From Oceanobacillus chungangensis (GTDB lineage Bacteria > Bacillota > Bacilli > Bacillales > Amphibacillaceae): a stretch of 64,000 bases of DNA. Made by a program: the position numbers and the translations under genes. The stretch is from NCBI RefSeq assembly GCF_003369565.1, contig NZ_PIOD01000011.1:62001-126000 (forward strand), in the 5' to 3' direction. Below are positions 17,876-27,048 of the stretch, piece by piece. How positions within the stretch are numbered: the first letter of the stretch is position 1; each line of letters opens with the position of its first letter. The notes beneath the pieces were generated by a model. The model was given only the letters and a program-made list of their open reading frames with translations. It made no database searches and had not been told where the DNA came from.

Positions 17876-18022
17876 TTAATTTTCATTCACTTTTTTTAAT
17901 GACTGATTCATCTTCATTTCTAAATTCTGTTCAATTTCATCCATTAATCGACGGTCTTCCAAGATTTGCCTCCGATTTTCTTCAACAAGCTCTTCGAATG
18001 TTATTTTCTTTTTCAATGAAAT
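17876..18022 (-). CDS. FbpB-type small basic protein, probable ATT start codon
   Basis: Too short for standard calling. From the TTG at 18016 the frame reads LKKKITFEELVEENRRQILE followed by DRRLMDEIEQNLEMKM, which matches the FbpB family of small charged helical proteins; B. subtilis FbpB is a Fur-regulated small protein that helps the sRNA FsrA spare iron. Family members often begin MSLKKK. Two codons before the TTG this gene has ATT TCA, and AAGGAG lies exactly 9 bases before that ATT but 15 before the TTG. So translation may begin at the rare start ATT (48 residues) rather than TTG (46 residues). A terminator follows directly. Function here is inferred from family resemblance only. Confidence 0.72.
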   Translation of the reverse strand: MSLKKKITFEELVEENRRQILEDRRLMDEIEQNLEMKMNQSLKKVNEN

Positions 18023-18224
18023 AGTGATTCACTCCTTATCTAGAGCATCCATATTCAATTCGTTCGGTCCCGAATAAAAATTGATTCACTATAGGAAATG
18101 CTCTATTTGCTCGACATTGCATCTATTAATAAGCTGATAGATACATGTTTCACATTATTTGGAAGTATCACCATTTTTATCAAAAATTATAATATTAAAT
18201 CATAATTAATTAAATATTTTTTCA

Positions 18225-18815
18225 TTAATTTAAGGTTTGCAGCATTTCTTCCATATATTCATATGTCATCGGCCCAACCTTCCTAGGCTGCTGGATAATG
18301 CCATCTGTTCCGATAAAATAAGTTGTAGGGACCGTATAGACACCATATTCATTGCTTACAACCCCATCTTCATCTATTGGAATCGTATAAGTGTATACAG
18401 AATCGTTAATAAAATCTCGTACCTTTTGATCTTTTTCTTTAAAGTTAACCGCAATTACTTCCATCTCATCTTTATGCGCATCGTAAAATTGCTGCATTGC
18501 TGGCATTTCTTCTTTACATGGCGGACACCAGGTTGCCCAGAAATTTAATAAAACCTTCTTTCCACGAAGTTCAGATAATTTAAACTGGGTGCCGTCAGCT
18601 GCTTCGAGTTCAATATCCGGTGCCAACTCACCAGGTTCAATGCCAACACTTTCTATAGGAGCAATTACTCCGCCTTGAACGCTCGTATCCCCACTAACAT
18701 CAAATTCATTGCTTATTCGTTCTGTCGTATTTTGTTTATTTTGATCGATAATATTAACGATTAAGATTCCTACCAAAACTAGTAAAATCATTAAACCCGT
18801 CATTTTTTTATACAT
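18225..18815 (-). CDS. yneN: Membrane-anchored thiol-disulfide oxidoreductase (TlpA/ResA family, YneN-like)
   Basis: 196 residues. One N-terminal membrane segment (LMILLVLVGILIVNII, residues 8-23) without lipobox is followed by a linker and a thioredoxin fold with the redox motif FWATWCPPCKEEMP near residue 97 and the cis-proline in YTVPTTYFIG. It would reduce or oxidise disulfides outside the membrane, as ResA and StoA do for cytochrome c and spore proteins. The gene lies between citB and tlp as yneN does in B. subtilis. GTG at 18818 and ATG at 18815 are both possible; the ribosome binding site GGTGGAAA fits ATG better. Confidence 0.88.
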   Translation of the reverse strand: MYKKMTGLMILLVLVGILIVNIIDQNKQNTTERISNEFDVSGDTSVQGGVIAPIESVGIEPGELAPDIELEAADGTQFKLSELRGKKVLLNFWATWCPPCKEEMPAMQQFYDAHKDEMEVIAVNFKEKDQKVRDFINDSVYTYTIPIDEDGVVSNEYGVYTVPTTYFIGTDGIIQQPRKVGPMTYEYMEEMLQTLN

Positions 18816-18995
18816 CACTTTCCACCCCGAAATTCATCAATTCTTATGGATATAAATAATATAATTAAATGTTATGGATATTCATGACTTTTGTAAAGGG
18901 ATTCAACCGATTGTTCTTAAATTATTCGTAAATACGTATCTAATATATTGGCTTGTCCGCTATATTTCTACGATATACCGTAAAAGAAAAGTATT

Positions 18996-19030
18996 AAAAA
19001 AGCGTCCTACTATTATGTAGAACGCTTTTT
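18996..19030 (-). terminator. Terminator of aconitase gene
   Basis: AAAAAGCGT and ACGCTTTTT with inner pairs TCCTAC/GTAGA form a strong stem; on the minus strand TTTTTTAATACTTTT follows. It lies 84 bases beyond the stop codon. Confidence 0.88.
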
Positions 19031-19113
19031 CTAATTGCTTAGGAAACTATACAATTTGAATGCTGTGGATAACTTAATTAGAGAGAATAGCCACGTCCAG
19101 CTCCAGCGTCATG

Positions 19114-21825
19114 TTATGCTCCCATTCTTTCACGTAAGACCATTTGAAGGATACCCCCATGACGATAGTAATCAATTTCCACATCACTATCGAAACGTGC
19201 AATAACTTCAAATTCTGTTGTTTTTCCTGTTTCATCAGTTGCTGTGACTTTTAATAAATCATGTGGTTTAACACTTTCATCAATTTCCACATTAAAGCTT
19301 TCTTGGCCTGTTAAGCCAAGTTTCTCAGCATTCTGACCTTTTTGGAATTGCAGTGGTAAAACTCCCATCATTACTAGATTTGAACGGTGAATACGCTCAA
19401 AGCTCTCTGCAATAACGGTTTTAATTCCTAATAAGTTCGTACCTTTGGCCGCCCAGTCTCTAGAAGAACCCATACCATAATCTTTTCCACCAAATACTAC
19501 TAATCCAGTACCAGATTGTTGATACTTCATCGCTGCATCATAGATAGGCATTACTTCTCCTGTTGGCCAGTAAGTTGTATAGCCGCCCTCTGTATTAGGA
19601 GCAAGTTTATTCCGAATACGGATATTAGCAAACGTACCGCGCATCATAATTTCATGATTACCCCGACGAGATCCGTAAGAGTTAAAGTTCCTTGGTGACA
19701 CACCTTTTTCTTGTAAATACTTTCCTGCTGGCATATCTTTTGCAATTGCTCCAGCTGGTGAAATATGGTCAGTAGTGACAGAATCGCCAAATTGGCCGAT
19801 TGCACGTAAATTGTTTAATGCTTCAACTGTTCCCGCATTTTTCGCCAAACCTTCAAAGAAAGGTGGGTTTTGGATGTAAGTTGAATCTCCATCCCATTCA
19901 AATAACGCTTCATCAGTTGTATCAATTTTATTCCATTGCTCATTGGAATTGAACACATTTTCGTATTCTTTACGGAAAATTTCAGGTGTAACTACTTTAT
20001 TGACTTCTTCTTTAATTTCTTGCATCGATGGCCAAATATCGTGAATATAAACTGGGTTTCCGTCCTTATCCGTACCAATTGCATCTTTCGTTAAATCGAT
20101 ATCAACTGTACCTGCAAGTGCATAAGCGACAACTAATGGTGGAGATGCTAGATAGTTCGCCTTCACTAATGGATGAATTCGTCCTTCAAAGTTACGATTA
20201 CCAGATAACACAGAAGAGGCTATTAAATCACTTTCCATAATCGCCTTCTCAATTTCCTCGCGTAAAGGACCAGAGTTTCCGATACATGTCGTACAACCAT
20301 AACCAACTAAATTAAATCCTAATTGATCTAGATAAGATTGTAATCCAGCATCTTCTAAATAACGAGTAACTACTTTTGAACCTGGCGCTAATGATGTTTT
20401 TACATATTCCGGTACTTTTAGACCTTTTTCAACGGCTTTTTTCGCTACTAATCCAGCACCTAGCATAACATATGGATTTGATGTATTCGTACAAGATGTA
20501 ATTGCAGCGATTGCTAGTGATCCAGTTTTCATAACAGATGTATTACCGCTTGGATGTGCGATTGTTACTACTTTGTCAAACTCAGATTTATCCAAGCCAT
20601 ATCCTTGGTTTCCTTCTTTTGCAGTGATTGCTTTATTAAATTCTTTTTGCATATTTGATAATGTAATCAAATCTTGTGGGCGCTTAGGTCCTGAAAGGTT
20701 TGGTTCAAGCTCAGAAAGATTAATCTCGATAACCTCTGTATATTCTGGGTCTGCCTGGTCTGAAGAATACCAAAGACCATTTTCTTTACAATATGTTTCA
20801 ACTAAATCAATTTGTTCTTCACTTCTACCTGTTAAACGTAAATAACTTAGTGATTCCTCGTCTACTGGGAAGAATCCACAAGTTGCACCATATTCAGGAG
20901 CCATATTTGAGATTGTTGCACGGTCTGCTAATGGCATATCCTTTAAGCCTGGTCCGAAGTATTCAACAAATTTTCCAACAACATTTTCTGCACGCAGTAC
21001 TTGCGTTACTTTTAAAGCTAAATCAGTTGCTGTTGTTGCGTCAGGGAAACTACCTGTAAATTTAACACCAATTACTTCTGGCTGCGGGAAATATGAAGGC
21101 TGTCCGAGCATCCCTGCCTCTGCTTCAATTCCACCAACACCCCAGCCTAATACACCTAAACCATTAATCATTGTTGTATGTGAATCTGTTCCAACTAATG
21201 TATCAGGATATGCATTGTATTCACCATTTTCCTGTTCAATACTATGGACAACATTTGCTAAGTACTCAAGGTTAACTTGGTGAACGATTCCAGTTGCAGG
21301 AGGTACTGCTCGATAATTATCAAATGCTTTTTGTGCCCAGTTTAGGAATTCATAGCGCTCAGCATTTCGTTTAAATTCTAAATCCATATTTGCCTGCAAT
21401 GCATTTGCTGTACCGTATTGATCAACTTGTACTGAATGGTCAATAACAAGATCAACCGGAACCTCAGGGTTTATTTTATTCGGATTTCCACCAAGGTCAA
21501 CCATTGCTTTGCGTAATGATGCAAGGTCAACAACTGCAGGTACTCCAGTAAAATCTTGAAGGATTACACGCGATGGTTTAAATGGCACATCAACATCCTT
21601 AACTTCTTTATTGCCCCACTTTGCTAATGCTTTAACATGTTCATCTGTAATTTGGTGTCCGTCATGTTGTCGTATTACTGATTCTAAGAGCACACGAATC
21701 GAAAATGGCAAACGTTCAATATTGCCAATTCCTGCTTCTTCTAATGCTTTTAATTGGTAATAATTATACTTTTTCCCATGTAACTCAAATTGTTTCTTTG
21801 CTTGAAATGCATTTTCATTGCTCAT
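19114..21825 (-). CDS. acnA: Aconitate hydratase (aconitase A / IRP1-type)
   Basis: 903 residues, normal for AcnA/CitB. The [4Fe-4S] cysteines lie in [15 protein letters not shown] and [15 protein letters not shown]; the C-terminal swivel domain has [16 protein letters not shown] with the active-site serine and GVLPLQF. It isomerises citrate to isocitrate and, without its cluster, can bind RNA in B. subtilis. I use the ATG at 21825 with GGAAGGGG nine bases upstream; the longer frame starts with a TTG inside that ribosome binding site. A CcpC-type dyad and a promoter lie about 120-200 bp upstream, so citrate-responsive repression is likely. Confidence 0.96.
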   Translation of the reverse strand: MSNENAFQAKKQFELHGKKYNYYQLKALEEAGIGNIERLPFSIRVLLESVIRQHDGHQITDEHVKALAKWGNKEVKDVDVPFKPSRVILQDFTGVPAVVDLASLRKAMVDLGGNPNKINPEVPVDLVIDHSVQVDQYGTANALQANMDLEFKRNAERYEFLNWAQKAFDNYRAVPPATGIVHQVNLEYLANVVHSIEQENGEYNAYPDTLVGTDSHTTMINGLGVLGWGVGGIEAEAGMLGQPSYFPQPEVIGVKFTGSFPDATTATDLALKVTQVLRAENVVGKFVEYFGPGLKDMPLADRATISNMAPEYGATCGFFPVDEESLSYLRLTGRSEEQIDLVETYCKENGLWYSSDQADPEYTEVIEINLSELEPNLSGPKRPQDLITLSNMQKEFNKAITAKEGNQGYGLDKSEFDKVVTIAHPSGNTSVMKTGSLAIAAITSCTNTSNPYVMLGAGLVAKKAVEKGLKVPEYVKTSLAPGSKVVTRYLEDAGLQSYLDQLGFNLVGYGCTTCIGNSGPLREEIEKAIMESDLIASSVLSGNRNFEGRIHPLVKANYLASPPLVVAYALAGTVDIDLTKDAIGTDKDGNPVYIHDIWPSMQEIKEEVNKVVTPEIFRKEYENVFNSNEQWNKIDTTDEALFEWDGDSTYIQNPPFFEGLAKNAGTVEALNNLRAIGQFGDSVTTDHISPAGAIAKDMPAGKYLQEKGVSPRNFNSYGSRRGNHEIMMRGTFANIRIRNKLAPNTEGGYTTYWPTGEVMPIYDAAMKYQQSGTGLVVFGGKDYGMGSSRDWAAKGTNLLGIKTVIAESFERIHRSNLVMMGVLPLQFQKGQNAEKLGLTGQESFNVEIDESVKPHDLLKVTATDETGKTTEFEVIARFDSDVEIDYYRHGGILQMVLRERMGA

Positions 21826-21940
21826 GTAAGCTACCCCTTCCAAACTTTCTCACTTTTCATCTTTTCATTAAAATGGTTATAATTACCTAAAATAAAACTA
21901 TCTTTCAATCTAAGAAACTCAGAAAGCCCCTTCAATATAC

Positions 21941-21969
21941 ATCTTATCGTATTCGTTTACATAAAACAA
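21941..21969 (-). promoter_or_regulatory. Candidate SigA promoter of aconitase
   Basis: TTGTTT (21964-21969) and TAAGAT (21941-21946) on the minus strand are 17 bases apart. This leaves a leader of about 110 bases before the ATG. Confidence 0.5.
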
Positions 21970-22013
21970 TTAAATCTATCATTTCAGTATATATTAAAAT
22001 ATTATGTGTTATG

Positions 22014-22028
22014 ATAAGTTTTTCTTAT
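22014..22028. promoter_or_regulatory. CcpC-type dyad upstream of aconitase
   Basis: ATAAGTTTTTCTTAT is a perfect ATAA-N7-TTAT dyad, the known CcpC binding pattern of B. subtilis citB and citZ. It lies upstream of the candidate promoter. Confidence 0.6.
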
Positions 22029-22211
22029 ATAAAAACGCAATTAACGTTTGCCCTCGTTATAATATTTTTATAAAATAAATATAATAGCTGAATTTATTCC
22101 CTAGTTGTGAATGAAAACAATTTGGAGTTGTATATCACATCGGGAACGAGAGGATCGTTTGCAAATCATACATAGTAAAAAACTTATATCCATAGGAATA
22201 ATATCTATCTA
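22029..22211. other. Spacer between the aconitase control region and the kinase stop
   Basis: No gene seen. I looked for the small spore genes sspO/sspP that flank citB in B. subtilis and found none here. Confidence 0.35.
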
Positions 22212-23336
22212 TTATTTTGGAAATGACAGTTGAAAGGTGCTTCCTCTATCACTATTTTTAAAAATAGATAACACCGCATTATGCCGTTCTAATATTTGCT
22301 TTGTAATTAATAAACCTAAACCTGTCCCATTTTTTTTCGTTGTGAAAAATGGTTCTCCTAATTTCTCGAGTATATCTTCTGGAATTCCAGGACCCTCATC
22401 CATTATTGAAATTACTACTTTCGTTTCACTGGATACAACACTAACTATAATTTCACCTGGAGTATCCATTGCCTCAATTGCATTTTTGACAAGATTAATT
22501 AAGACCTGCTTAATCTGGGATCGATCACAAGTGATATAATCTGATATTGGATTATCAATTACAATTTCGATATTTTTCATTCTCGCTTGCGGCCGAAGTA
22601 AACTTACTATATCTTCAATCATACTATTTAAAGATTCTTCATTTCTATCATCCGTAACTGGCTTTGAGAGAAATAACAATTCAGATGTAATTTTCTCCAT
22701 CTTCTCTATTTCATCTAACATGATATTGTAGTACTCTTCCTTACGACTCACTCCTGCCTGCAGTAACTGCATGAACCCTTTAATTGAGGTCAACGGATTT
22801 CTAATCTCATGTGCAACTCCTGCAGCAAGTTGGCCTGCAACAGACATTTTTTCCGATCGAATCATTAGTTCTTCCACTTGCCGTTTATCTGTAATGTCCT
22901 TTAGTAGTCCAATATAATAGGAAGTACCACTAGTATCATCCGTTAATTTTTGGATCTTACACTCTGTTGATATATACTTTCCATTTTTGTGGAGTAAATT
23001 AATAATAAATTTCTGTCTCTTGTGTATATTTCGATTTAAGTGGTGTGATAGATAATTAACATCTTCCGGATTCATGCGATCATACCATCTAGAACCTATA
23101 AGTTCAGACTTATTAATTCCTATTAATCGTTCAATTGCATCAGAAATATACAACATCTTTCCTTTAAGATTCCAAACTGTAATAATTTCATCTCGATTGC
23201 ATTCGACCCAATTCAACATAAAACTAGGCATTGCAGCAAAATTTAAGTCGTTATCTTTACTATTTTTTACATTAACGGTACTTTGCGATGTACTGCACTT
23301 ATCTGTATTCTCTGATTTAAATCCTTCAGAATCCAT
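22212..23336 (-). CDS. PAS-domain sensor histidine kinase (sporulation kinase type)
   Basis: 374 residues. There is no membrane segment. A PAS domain spans about residues 50-160 (KGKMLYISDAIERLIG; GSRWYDRMNPEDV), followed by the HisKA phosphorylation site AAGVAHEIRNPLTSIKGFMQ near 195 and the ATPase boxes VLINLVKNAIEAM, DEGPGIP and GTGLGLLITKQI. The H-box EIRNPLTSIKGF is typical of KinA-KinE, which feed phosphate to Spo0F, but the exact orthologue is unclear. The start is the ATG at 23336, preceded by AGAAAGGAGGAG; a version ten codons longer would contain this ribosome binding site. No response regulator is adjacent. Confidence 0.88.
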   Translation of the reverse strand: MDSEGFKSENTDKCSTSQSTVNVKNSKDNDLNFAAMPSFMLNWVECNRDEIITVWNLKGKMLYISDAIERLIGINKSELIGSRWYDRMNPEDVNYLSHHLNRNIHKRQKFIINLLHKNGKYISTECKIQKLTDDTSGTSYYIGLLKDITDKRQVEELMIRSEKMSVAGQLAAGVAHEIRNPLTSIKGFMQLLQAGVSRKEEYYNIMLDEIEKMEKITSELLFLSKPVTDDRNEESLNSMIEDIVSLLRPQARMKNIEIVIDNPISDYITCDRSQIKQVLINLVKNAIEAMDTPGEIIVSVVSSETKVVISIMDEGPGIPEDILEKLGEPFFTTKKNGTGLGLLITKQILERHNAVLSIFKNSDRGSTFQLSFPK

Positions 23337-23579
23337 CAAACTCCTCCTTTCTCTGCTCTTTGCCATCTTCTTATTAATCTAGTATATGAAGAATCCGATA
23401 AGATATGATACTTGTATGTCTTTAAAAAGACCACTATAATTAAAATATAAAAAATATTACGATTGCATTTTAATTTTATTTATTCGATTACATGTATATT
23501 ACTATAAAAAATTGCAAAAATACATTAAAAATTTGCGGAAAAGTAATATTTCTGCAAAAATTAAGAAATAGGTGAAATT

Positions 23580-24050
23580 ATGGGGACTTTACTCGTGTTA
23601 TGGGGATTTTTGTTAATTAGCTTAATGGCAATAGGTGGATTTTTCATGTTTCGTAAATTCCTTAAGAAGCTACCAAAAGAAGATGGAAAATCCGTAATGG
23701 ATTGGGAAGAATATTATATGGAAAAAACAAAACATATGTGGGATGGTAAGGAGAAAGCCTTACTGGAAGAACTAGTGTCACCTGTTCCGGAACTATTTCG
23801 CGATGTTGCCAAACAAACAATTGCTAGTAAAGTTGGGGAAGTATCTCTCGAAAAGAACCAAAAAAGGATAACTCAGGAATCGATTATTGAAGGTTATATT
23901 ATCGCAACACCAAAACGAGATCATAAATTCCTTAGAAAAAAACTCAAAGAAAAAGAAATTGACATAACGCCGTATGAGCATCTCTTTGAGCTTTCTAAAA
24001 GTAATTATCGTGATAATTGGCAATCAAGATACAAGAAAACCAAGGCTTAA
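23580..24050 (+). CDS. yneK: YneK-like membrane-anchored protein (DUF2621 family)
   Basis: 156 residues. One N-terminal membrane segment (VLWGFLLISLMAIGGFFMF, about residues 7-25) is followed by a basic cytoplasmic-type domain with DWEEYYMEKTKHMWDGKEKA and TPKRDHKFLRKKLKEK. This matches YneK, which in B. subtilis also lies next to ccdC. Its function is not known. AGGTGAAATT precedes the ATG. It converges on ccdC across a shared terminator. Confidence 0.8.
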   Translation: MGTLLVLWGFLLISLMAIGGFFMFRKFLKKLPKEDGKSVMDWEEYYMEKTKHMWDGKEKALLEELVSPVPELFRDVAKQTIASKVGEVSLEKNQKRITQESIIEGYIIATPKRDHKFLRKKLKEKEIDITPYEHLFELSKSNYRDNWQSRYKKTKA

Positions 24051-24100
24051 ATGTAAGTGCAAATTTCGGTTACGTTTATGTAGTGATCATGTTTACCTAA

Positions 24101-24134
24101 AAAGATATGCAGAAGAAATCTTCTGCATATCTTT
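24101..24134. terminator. Bidirectional terminator between yneK and ccdC
   Basis: AAAGATATGCAGAAGA and TCTTCTGCATATCTTT form a 16-bp perfect stem with T-runs on both sides. Confidence 0.9.
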
Positions 24135-24135
24135 T

Positions 24136-24597
24136 TTAAAATTCTCTTTTAATTTGAAAGTACTGGTAGAGCATAGTAATTCTCCAAGTCAATATCATTC
24201 CAAGCGCTAGAAGGAAGAACATGCCACTTGTCTCCCCTACTGAAATATAACTTCCGATTATTAACTTAATAATAATTCGAATGATTAAGAGACTGAATAG
24301 AATAAATGGAAATGCTCTTGAAGGAACTAAATATATCTCTCCATCACGAAGTTCAAACTTAGATGTTTTAATTAAAAATATAGAAAAAATGATTCCAACT
24401 CCTATTGCTTCAAGTACCTGCATCCATTCAACTCGAAAGACAGGAAGTATAAACATAAACGCGCCAGTACTCATCATTAACGGCGGAAGAATAATTTTTT
24501 TCGCTGATGCAGGCCTTTTTGCTGCTCGTAAACGAACAAATATCATGAGAGTTGCCATTATAGCTGCAACGATTGTACTTGCAATTACCCAGAACAT
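24136..24597 (-). CDS. ccdC: Cytochrome c biogenesis-linked membrane protein CcdC
   Basis: 153 residues with about five hydrophobic segments: WVIASTIVAAIMATLMIF at the N-terminus, ILPPLMMSTGAFMFILPVF, VGIIFSIFLI and two further ones. RLRAAKRPASAKKIILPP is characteristic of the CcdC family. The gene follows ccdA and yneI as in B. subtilis. CcdC function there is not essential for cytochrome c maturation. I use ATG at 24597 with AGAAAGAGTG upstream; the longer frame begins inside a tandem TGCTTAAGGAA repeat and adds charged residues not seen in the family. Confidence 0.85.
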   Translation of the reverse strand: MFWVIASTIVAAIMATLMIFVRLRAAKRPASAKKIILPPLMMSTGAFMFILPVFRVEWMQVLEAIGVGIIFSIFLIKTSKFELRDGEIYLVPSRAFPFILFSLLIIRIIIKLIIGSYISVGETSGMFFLLALGMILTWRITMLYQYFQIKREF

Positions 24598-24640
24598 GGT
24601 TATCACTCTTTCTGATTCCTTAAGCATTCCTTAAGCAATA

Positions 24641-25009
24641 CTAGTCAATTGTGTTCAACACACGACTAATTGTAGCCAATACATTACGCTCATCAAACGG
24701 TTTCACAATAAAATCCTTTGCCCCTGCCTCAATAGCTTCAACGACTACCTTTTGTTGCCCCATAGCTGAGCATACAATAATCTTTGCATTAGGATCTAAT
24801 TTAATTATTTCTTTGATAGCATCAATCCCATTTACAACAGGCATTGTAATATCCATCGTAATTAAGTCAGGACGTAATTCTTTAAAAAGTTTAATAGCCT
24901 CTTCACCATTTACCGCTTCACCTATGATTTCATGTGTATCTTTACTTAACATCGCCTGAAGTGTCAGTCTCATGAATTTAGCGTCATCGGCTACTAGTAT
25001 TTTTGCCAT
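24641..25009 (-). CDS. yneI: Single-domain response regulator (CheY-like, YneI)
   Basis: 122 residues, a lone receiver domain: VADDAKFMRL (acidic pair), DLITMDITMPVVNG with the phospho-acceptor Asp, IIVCSAMGQQ and the lysine of KDFIVKPF. No output domain. In B. subtilis yneI lies between ccdA and ccdC as here. It is not next to a kinase gene in the operon, though a sensor kinase is 1.3 kb downstream; pairing is not shown. TAGGAGGAAAATTTA precedes the ATG. Confidence 0.9.
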   Translation of the reverse strand: MAKILVADDAKFMRLTLQAMLSKDTHEIIGEAVNGEEAIKLFKELRPDLITMDITMPVVNGIDAIKEIIKLDPNAKIIVCSAMGQQKVVVEAIEAGAKDFIVKPFDERNVLATISRVLNTID

Positions 25010-25089
25010 TAAATTTTCCTCCTAATTGTTTCACTACATGTAGCGAATTCAACATTCTTTCGGGAAAATTGCCACAGCTTCAACGATTA

Positions 25090-25797
25090 TTAAAAGCCTG
25101 AAAATCCAAACCAACCCGCTAAGAAAGCAGTTAATTTAGTCATCCAGTCAAAAAAGAGTGCAATACCCATAAATATCATAACATATCCACCAATTTTTAC
25201 TATACTTGTGCTATATTTTTTAACCCAAGTAAATTTCCCAATGAAAAATGATAGTAAAAGAAATGGAATAGAAAAGCCTAGCACGTAAGAAATCATCATG
25301 ACCATTCCTGATCCCGGATCTGTAACTGCAAGTGAAAGTACAATCGCTAGAATCGGACCAGTACACGGTGTCCAGCCCAATGAGAATGCCATTCCAATAA
25401 TGAATGAACCGATAAAACCTGCTGGCCGATTTTTAAAACGAATTTTCTTATCCTTCATTAAAAATTCAAAATTAAAAATCCCTACAATTACAAGACCAAA
25501 GAAAACGATTAAGATTGCTCCAATCTGTCTAATAACATCCTGGTTGGTTAGTAAAAATGTTGATATATAGGTTGTTGTTGTAAAGCCAATCATTACAAAA
25601 ATACTCGAAAATCCAAGTAAGAAGAACAGTGTATGTAATAATGCTTTTTTATTTAATTTCTTATTTTCCTCTTTTATTTCACTTAGACTCATCCCAGTTA
25701 TATAAGATAGGAATACTGGGTAAAGCGGCAAGACACATGGAGATATAAAAGATAAAAATCCTGCTCCGAAAGCAAGAAACACATTAATTTCTGACAA
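25090..25797 (-). CDS. ccdA: Thiol-disulfide transmembrane carrier CcdA
   Basis: 235 residues with six membrane segments. The two redox cysteines lie in SFISPCVLPLYPVF (residue about 22) and LGWTPCTGPILAIVL (about 143), the CcdA/DsbD pattern. It carries reducing power across the membrane for ResA- and StoA-type proteins needed for cytochrome c and spore cortex formation; the YneN-like protein in this window is a plausible partner. The start is TTG at 25797, with AAGGGGGAG eight bases upstream. Confidence 0.93.
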   Translation of the reverse strand: MSEINVFLAFGAGFLSFISPCVLPLYPVFLSYITGMSLSEIKEENKKLNKKALLHTLFFLLGFSSIFVMIGFTTTTYISTFLLTNQDVIRQIGAILIVFFGLVIVGIFNFEFLMKDKKIRFKNRPAGFIGSFIIGMAFSLGWTPCTGPILAIVLSLAVTDPGSGMVMMISYVLGFSIPFLLLSFFIGKFTWVKKYSTSIVKIGGYVMIFMGIALFFDWMTKLTAFLAGWFGFSGF

Positions 25798-26099
25798 AGA
25801 AACTCCCCCTTAATAATCATTCAACTCCTATTATTTTAACAGAAGCAACCCGAGTTATTACGATTTAATTCAACAAATAAGTGAATTTGTTAGAAAATAT
25901 AGAACTTAGCTAAGCTATTAAGTAACGGTCTTAATATTTTTAAGTAGTGTGCCTTCTTATTCGCCAAGTGATGATGATAAATAGCAATTGATATAAAATG
26001 TTATTTATCTTAGTATGGGTGTACTCTCAAACATACCGCTGTTAATACAAAGTATTATTTTTATATCTATTTGGCCATTTTTATTTGTTTGATAAAATA

Positions 26100-26123
26100 T
26101 TATTTTTCTTTTTTATAAGCCAT
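26100..26123 (-). CDS. Seven-codon ORF with ideal ribosome binding site
   Basis: AAGGAGTGATTTTA is followed by ATG and MAYKKEK-stop. The ribosome binding site and spacing are as good as those of any full gene here, yet only seven codons follow. It may be the truncated start of a lost gene or a leader peptide. Expression is unproven. Confidence 0.25.
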   Translation of the reverse strand: MAYKKEK

Positions 26124-26199
26124 TAAAATCACTCCTTAATATATTTATATTATTACTGATCCAAGTGGACAAACCGTTTGTACTAAAAAAGTTTTAATG

Positions 26200-26310
26200 G
26201 ACTGACCGATAGAAGTAATTTATTTTACTTCCAGTTACGGTGGCATTTAGAATTCCTTTTACAGTCAAAAATATCTGACATCTTGCTTTTGACTTTGTTT
26301 AATTATTTTC
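26200..26310 (-). pseudogene. Coding-like remnant, unidentified (piece A)
   Basis: One minus-strand frame reads IFLTVKGILNATVTGSKI then NYFYRSVH-stop without a start codon or ribosome binding site. The composition is protein-like. It may belong to the same lost gene as the fragment at 26389-26595. No family is recognised. Confidence 0.3.
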
Positions 26311-26388
26311 TTGTCTAAGCCGTTCCTAAGTCTAGGGCTTCCTTTTTTAAGTTTACAATTTTGTAAACATTAAAAATTAATTATTAAT

Positions 26389-26595
26389 TCAATAATATGC
26401 TTTAATGATTGTCATAGTGATACCTAAACTTATAATTGAATTGCCTTTATCGAGATTTACCCCTGAGAGAGCAATTACATATCCTCTATAACTTAAGAAA
26501 TAATCTCCCTCTTCAATTTGCCTTCGTTACTTTTATGAATTTAAGTTTAATAAATGGTGCATATTTATCAATGTCTATTGTAAAAAAAGCGGCAT
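26389..26595 (-). pseudogene. Coding-like remnant, unidentified (piece B)
   Basis: The minus strand reads NAAFFTIDIDKYAPFIKLKF then IKVTKAN and, after a stop or frameshift, EEGDYFLSYRGYVIALSGVN and NSIISLGITMTIIKAYY-stop. Two consecutive protein-like frames broken by one frameshift suggest a decayed gene. There is no start codon. I do not recognise the family. Confidence 0.4.
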
Positions 26596-26627
26596 TTATA
26601 ATCTACTAAAACTCATCCAACAACGAA

Positions 26628-26670
26628 AAACCACTCCCTCTGCTAAATTTTTTAACAGAAAAAGTGGTTT
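26628..26670 (-). terminator. Terminator after yneF
   Basis: AAACCACT and AGTGGTTT with inner CTCTG/CAGA pairing form a hairpin followed on the minus strand by TTTTTCGTT. It is about 110 bases beyond the yneF stop. Confidence 0.65.
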
Positions 26671-26778
26671 GAGTAAAATTAACCAATTTATTGATATAAT
26701 TGCAAAGAAAGATTAACCAAATGCTATTTTATGTAACGAATAAACTTTGATAAAATTTTATAACCCTTGATACTATTG

Positions 26779-27003
26779 CTATTTCTTATCAGTTTGATTA
26801 TTCATTGCACGCATCATTTGATTGATTTTCTTTTGCGATGGCTTTTGACCCATTTGCATCATTAACGTACGAAGCATTTGCTCATTAATTGGTGGATTCT
26901 TTTTCATATAGTTCATCATGTATTTTCTCGCTAAGAAAAATCCAAGAGCAACACCAGCAATTAATGCTGCTATAGCAATTAGCACGACCCAAATTACGTC
27001 CAT
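26779..27003 (-). CDS. yneF: UPF0154 small membrane protein YneF
   Basis: 74 residues. An N-terminal membrane helix ([22 protein letters not shown], residues 4-25) is followed by [20 protein letters not shown] and [18 protein letters not shown], the conserved YneF/UPF0154 sequence. The protein is widespread in Firmicutes; its function is unknown. GGAGGAAATACAGAA before the ATG is a good ribosome binding site. It lies 45 bp after sirA, as in B. subtilis. Confidence 0.92.
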   Translation of the reverse strand: MDVIWVVLIAIAALIAGVALGFFLARKYMMNYMKKNPPINEQMLRTLMMQMGQKPSQKKINQMMRAMNNQTDKK

Positions 27004-27048
27004 TTCTGTATTTCCTCCTTCGTGTTGTCTCTTATACAGTATATTAAA

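Larger units (their letters stand above)
25798..26627. other. Long region of decayed coding sequence
   Basis: No intact gene of ordinary size in about 830 bp. Coding-like fragments on the minus strand are listed separately (26100-26123, 26200-26310, 26389-26595). A perfect palindrome GTTTACAATTTTGTAAAC lies at 26351-26368. In B. subtilis ccdA and yneF are adjacent or nearly so, so this is lineage-specific DNA. Confidence 0.45.
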
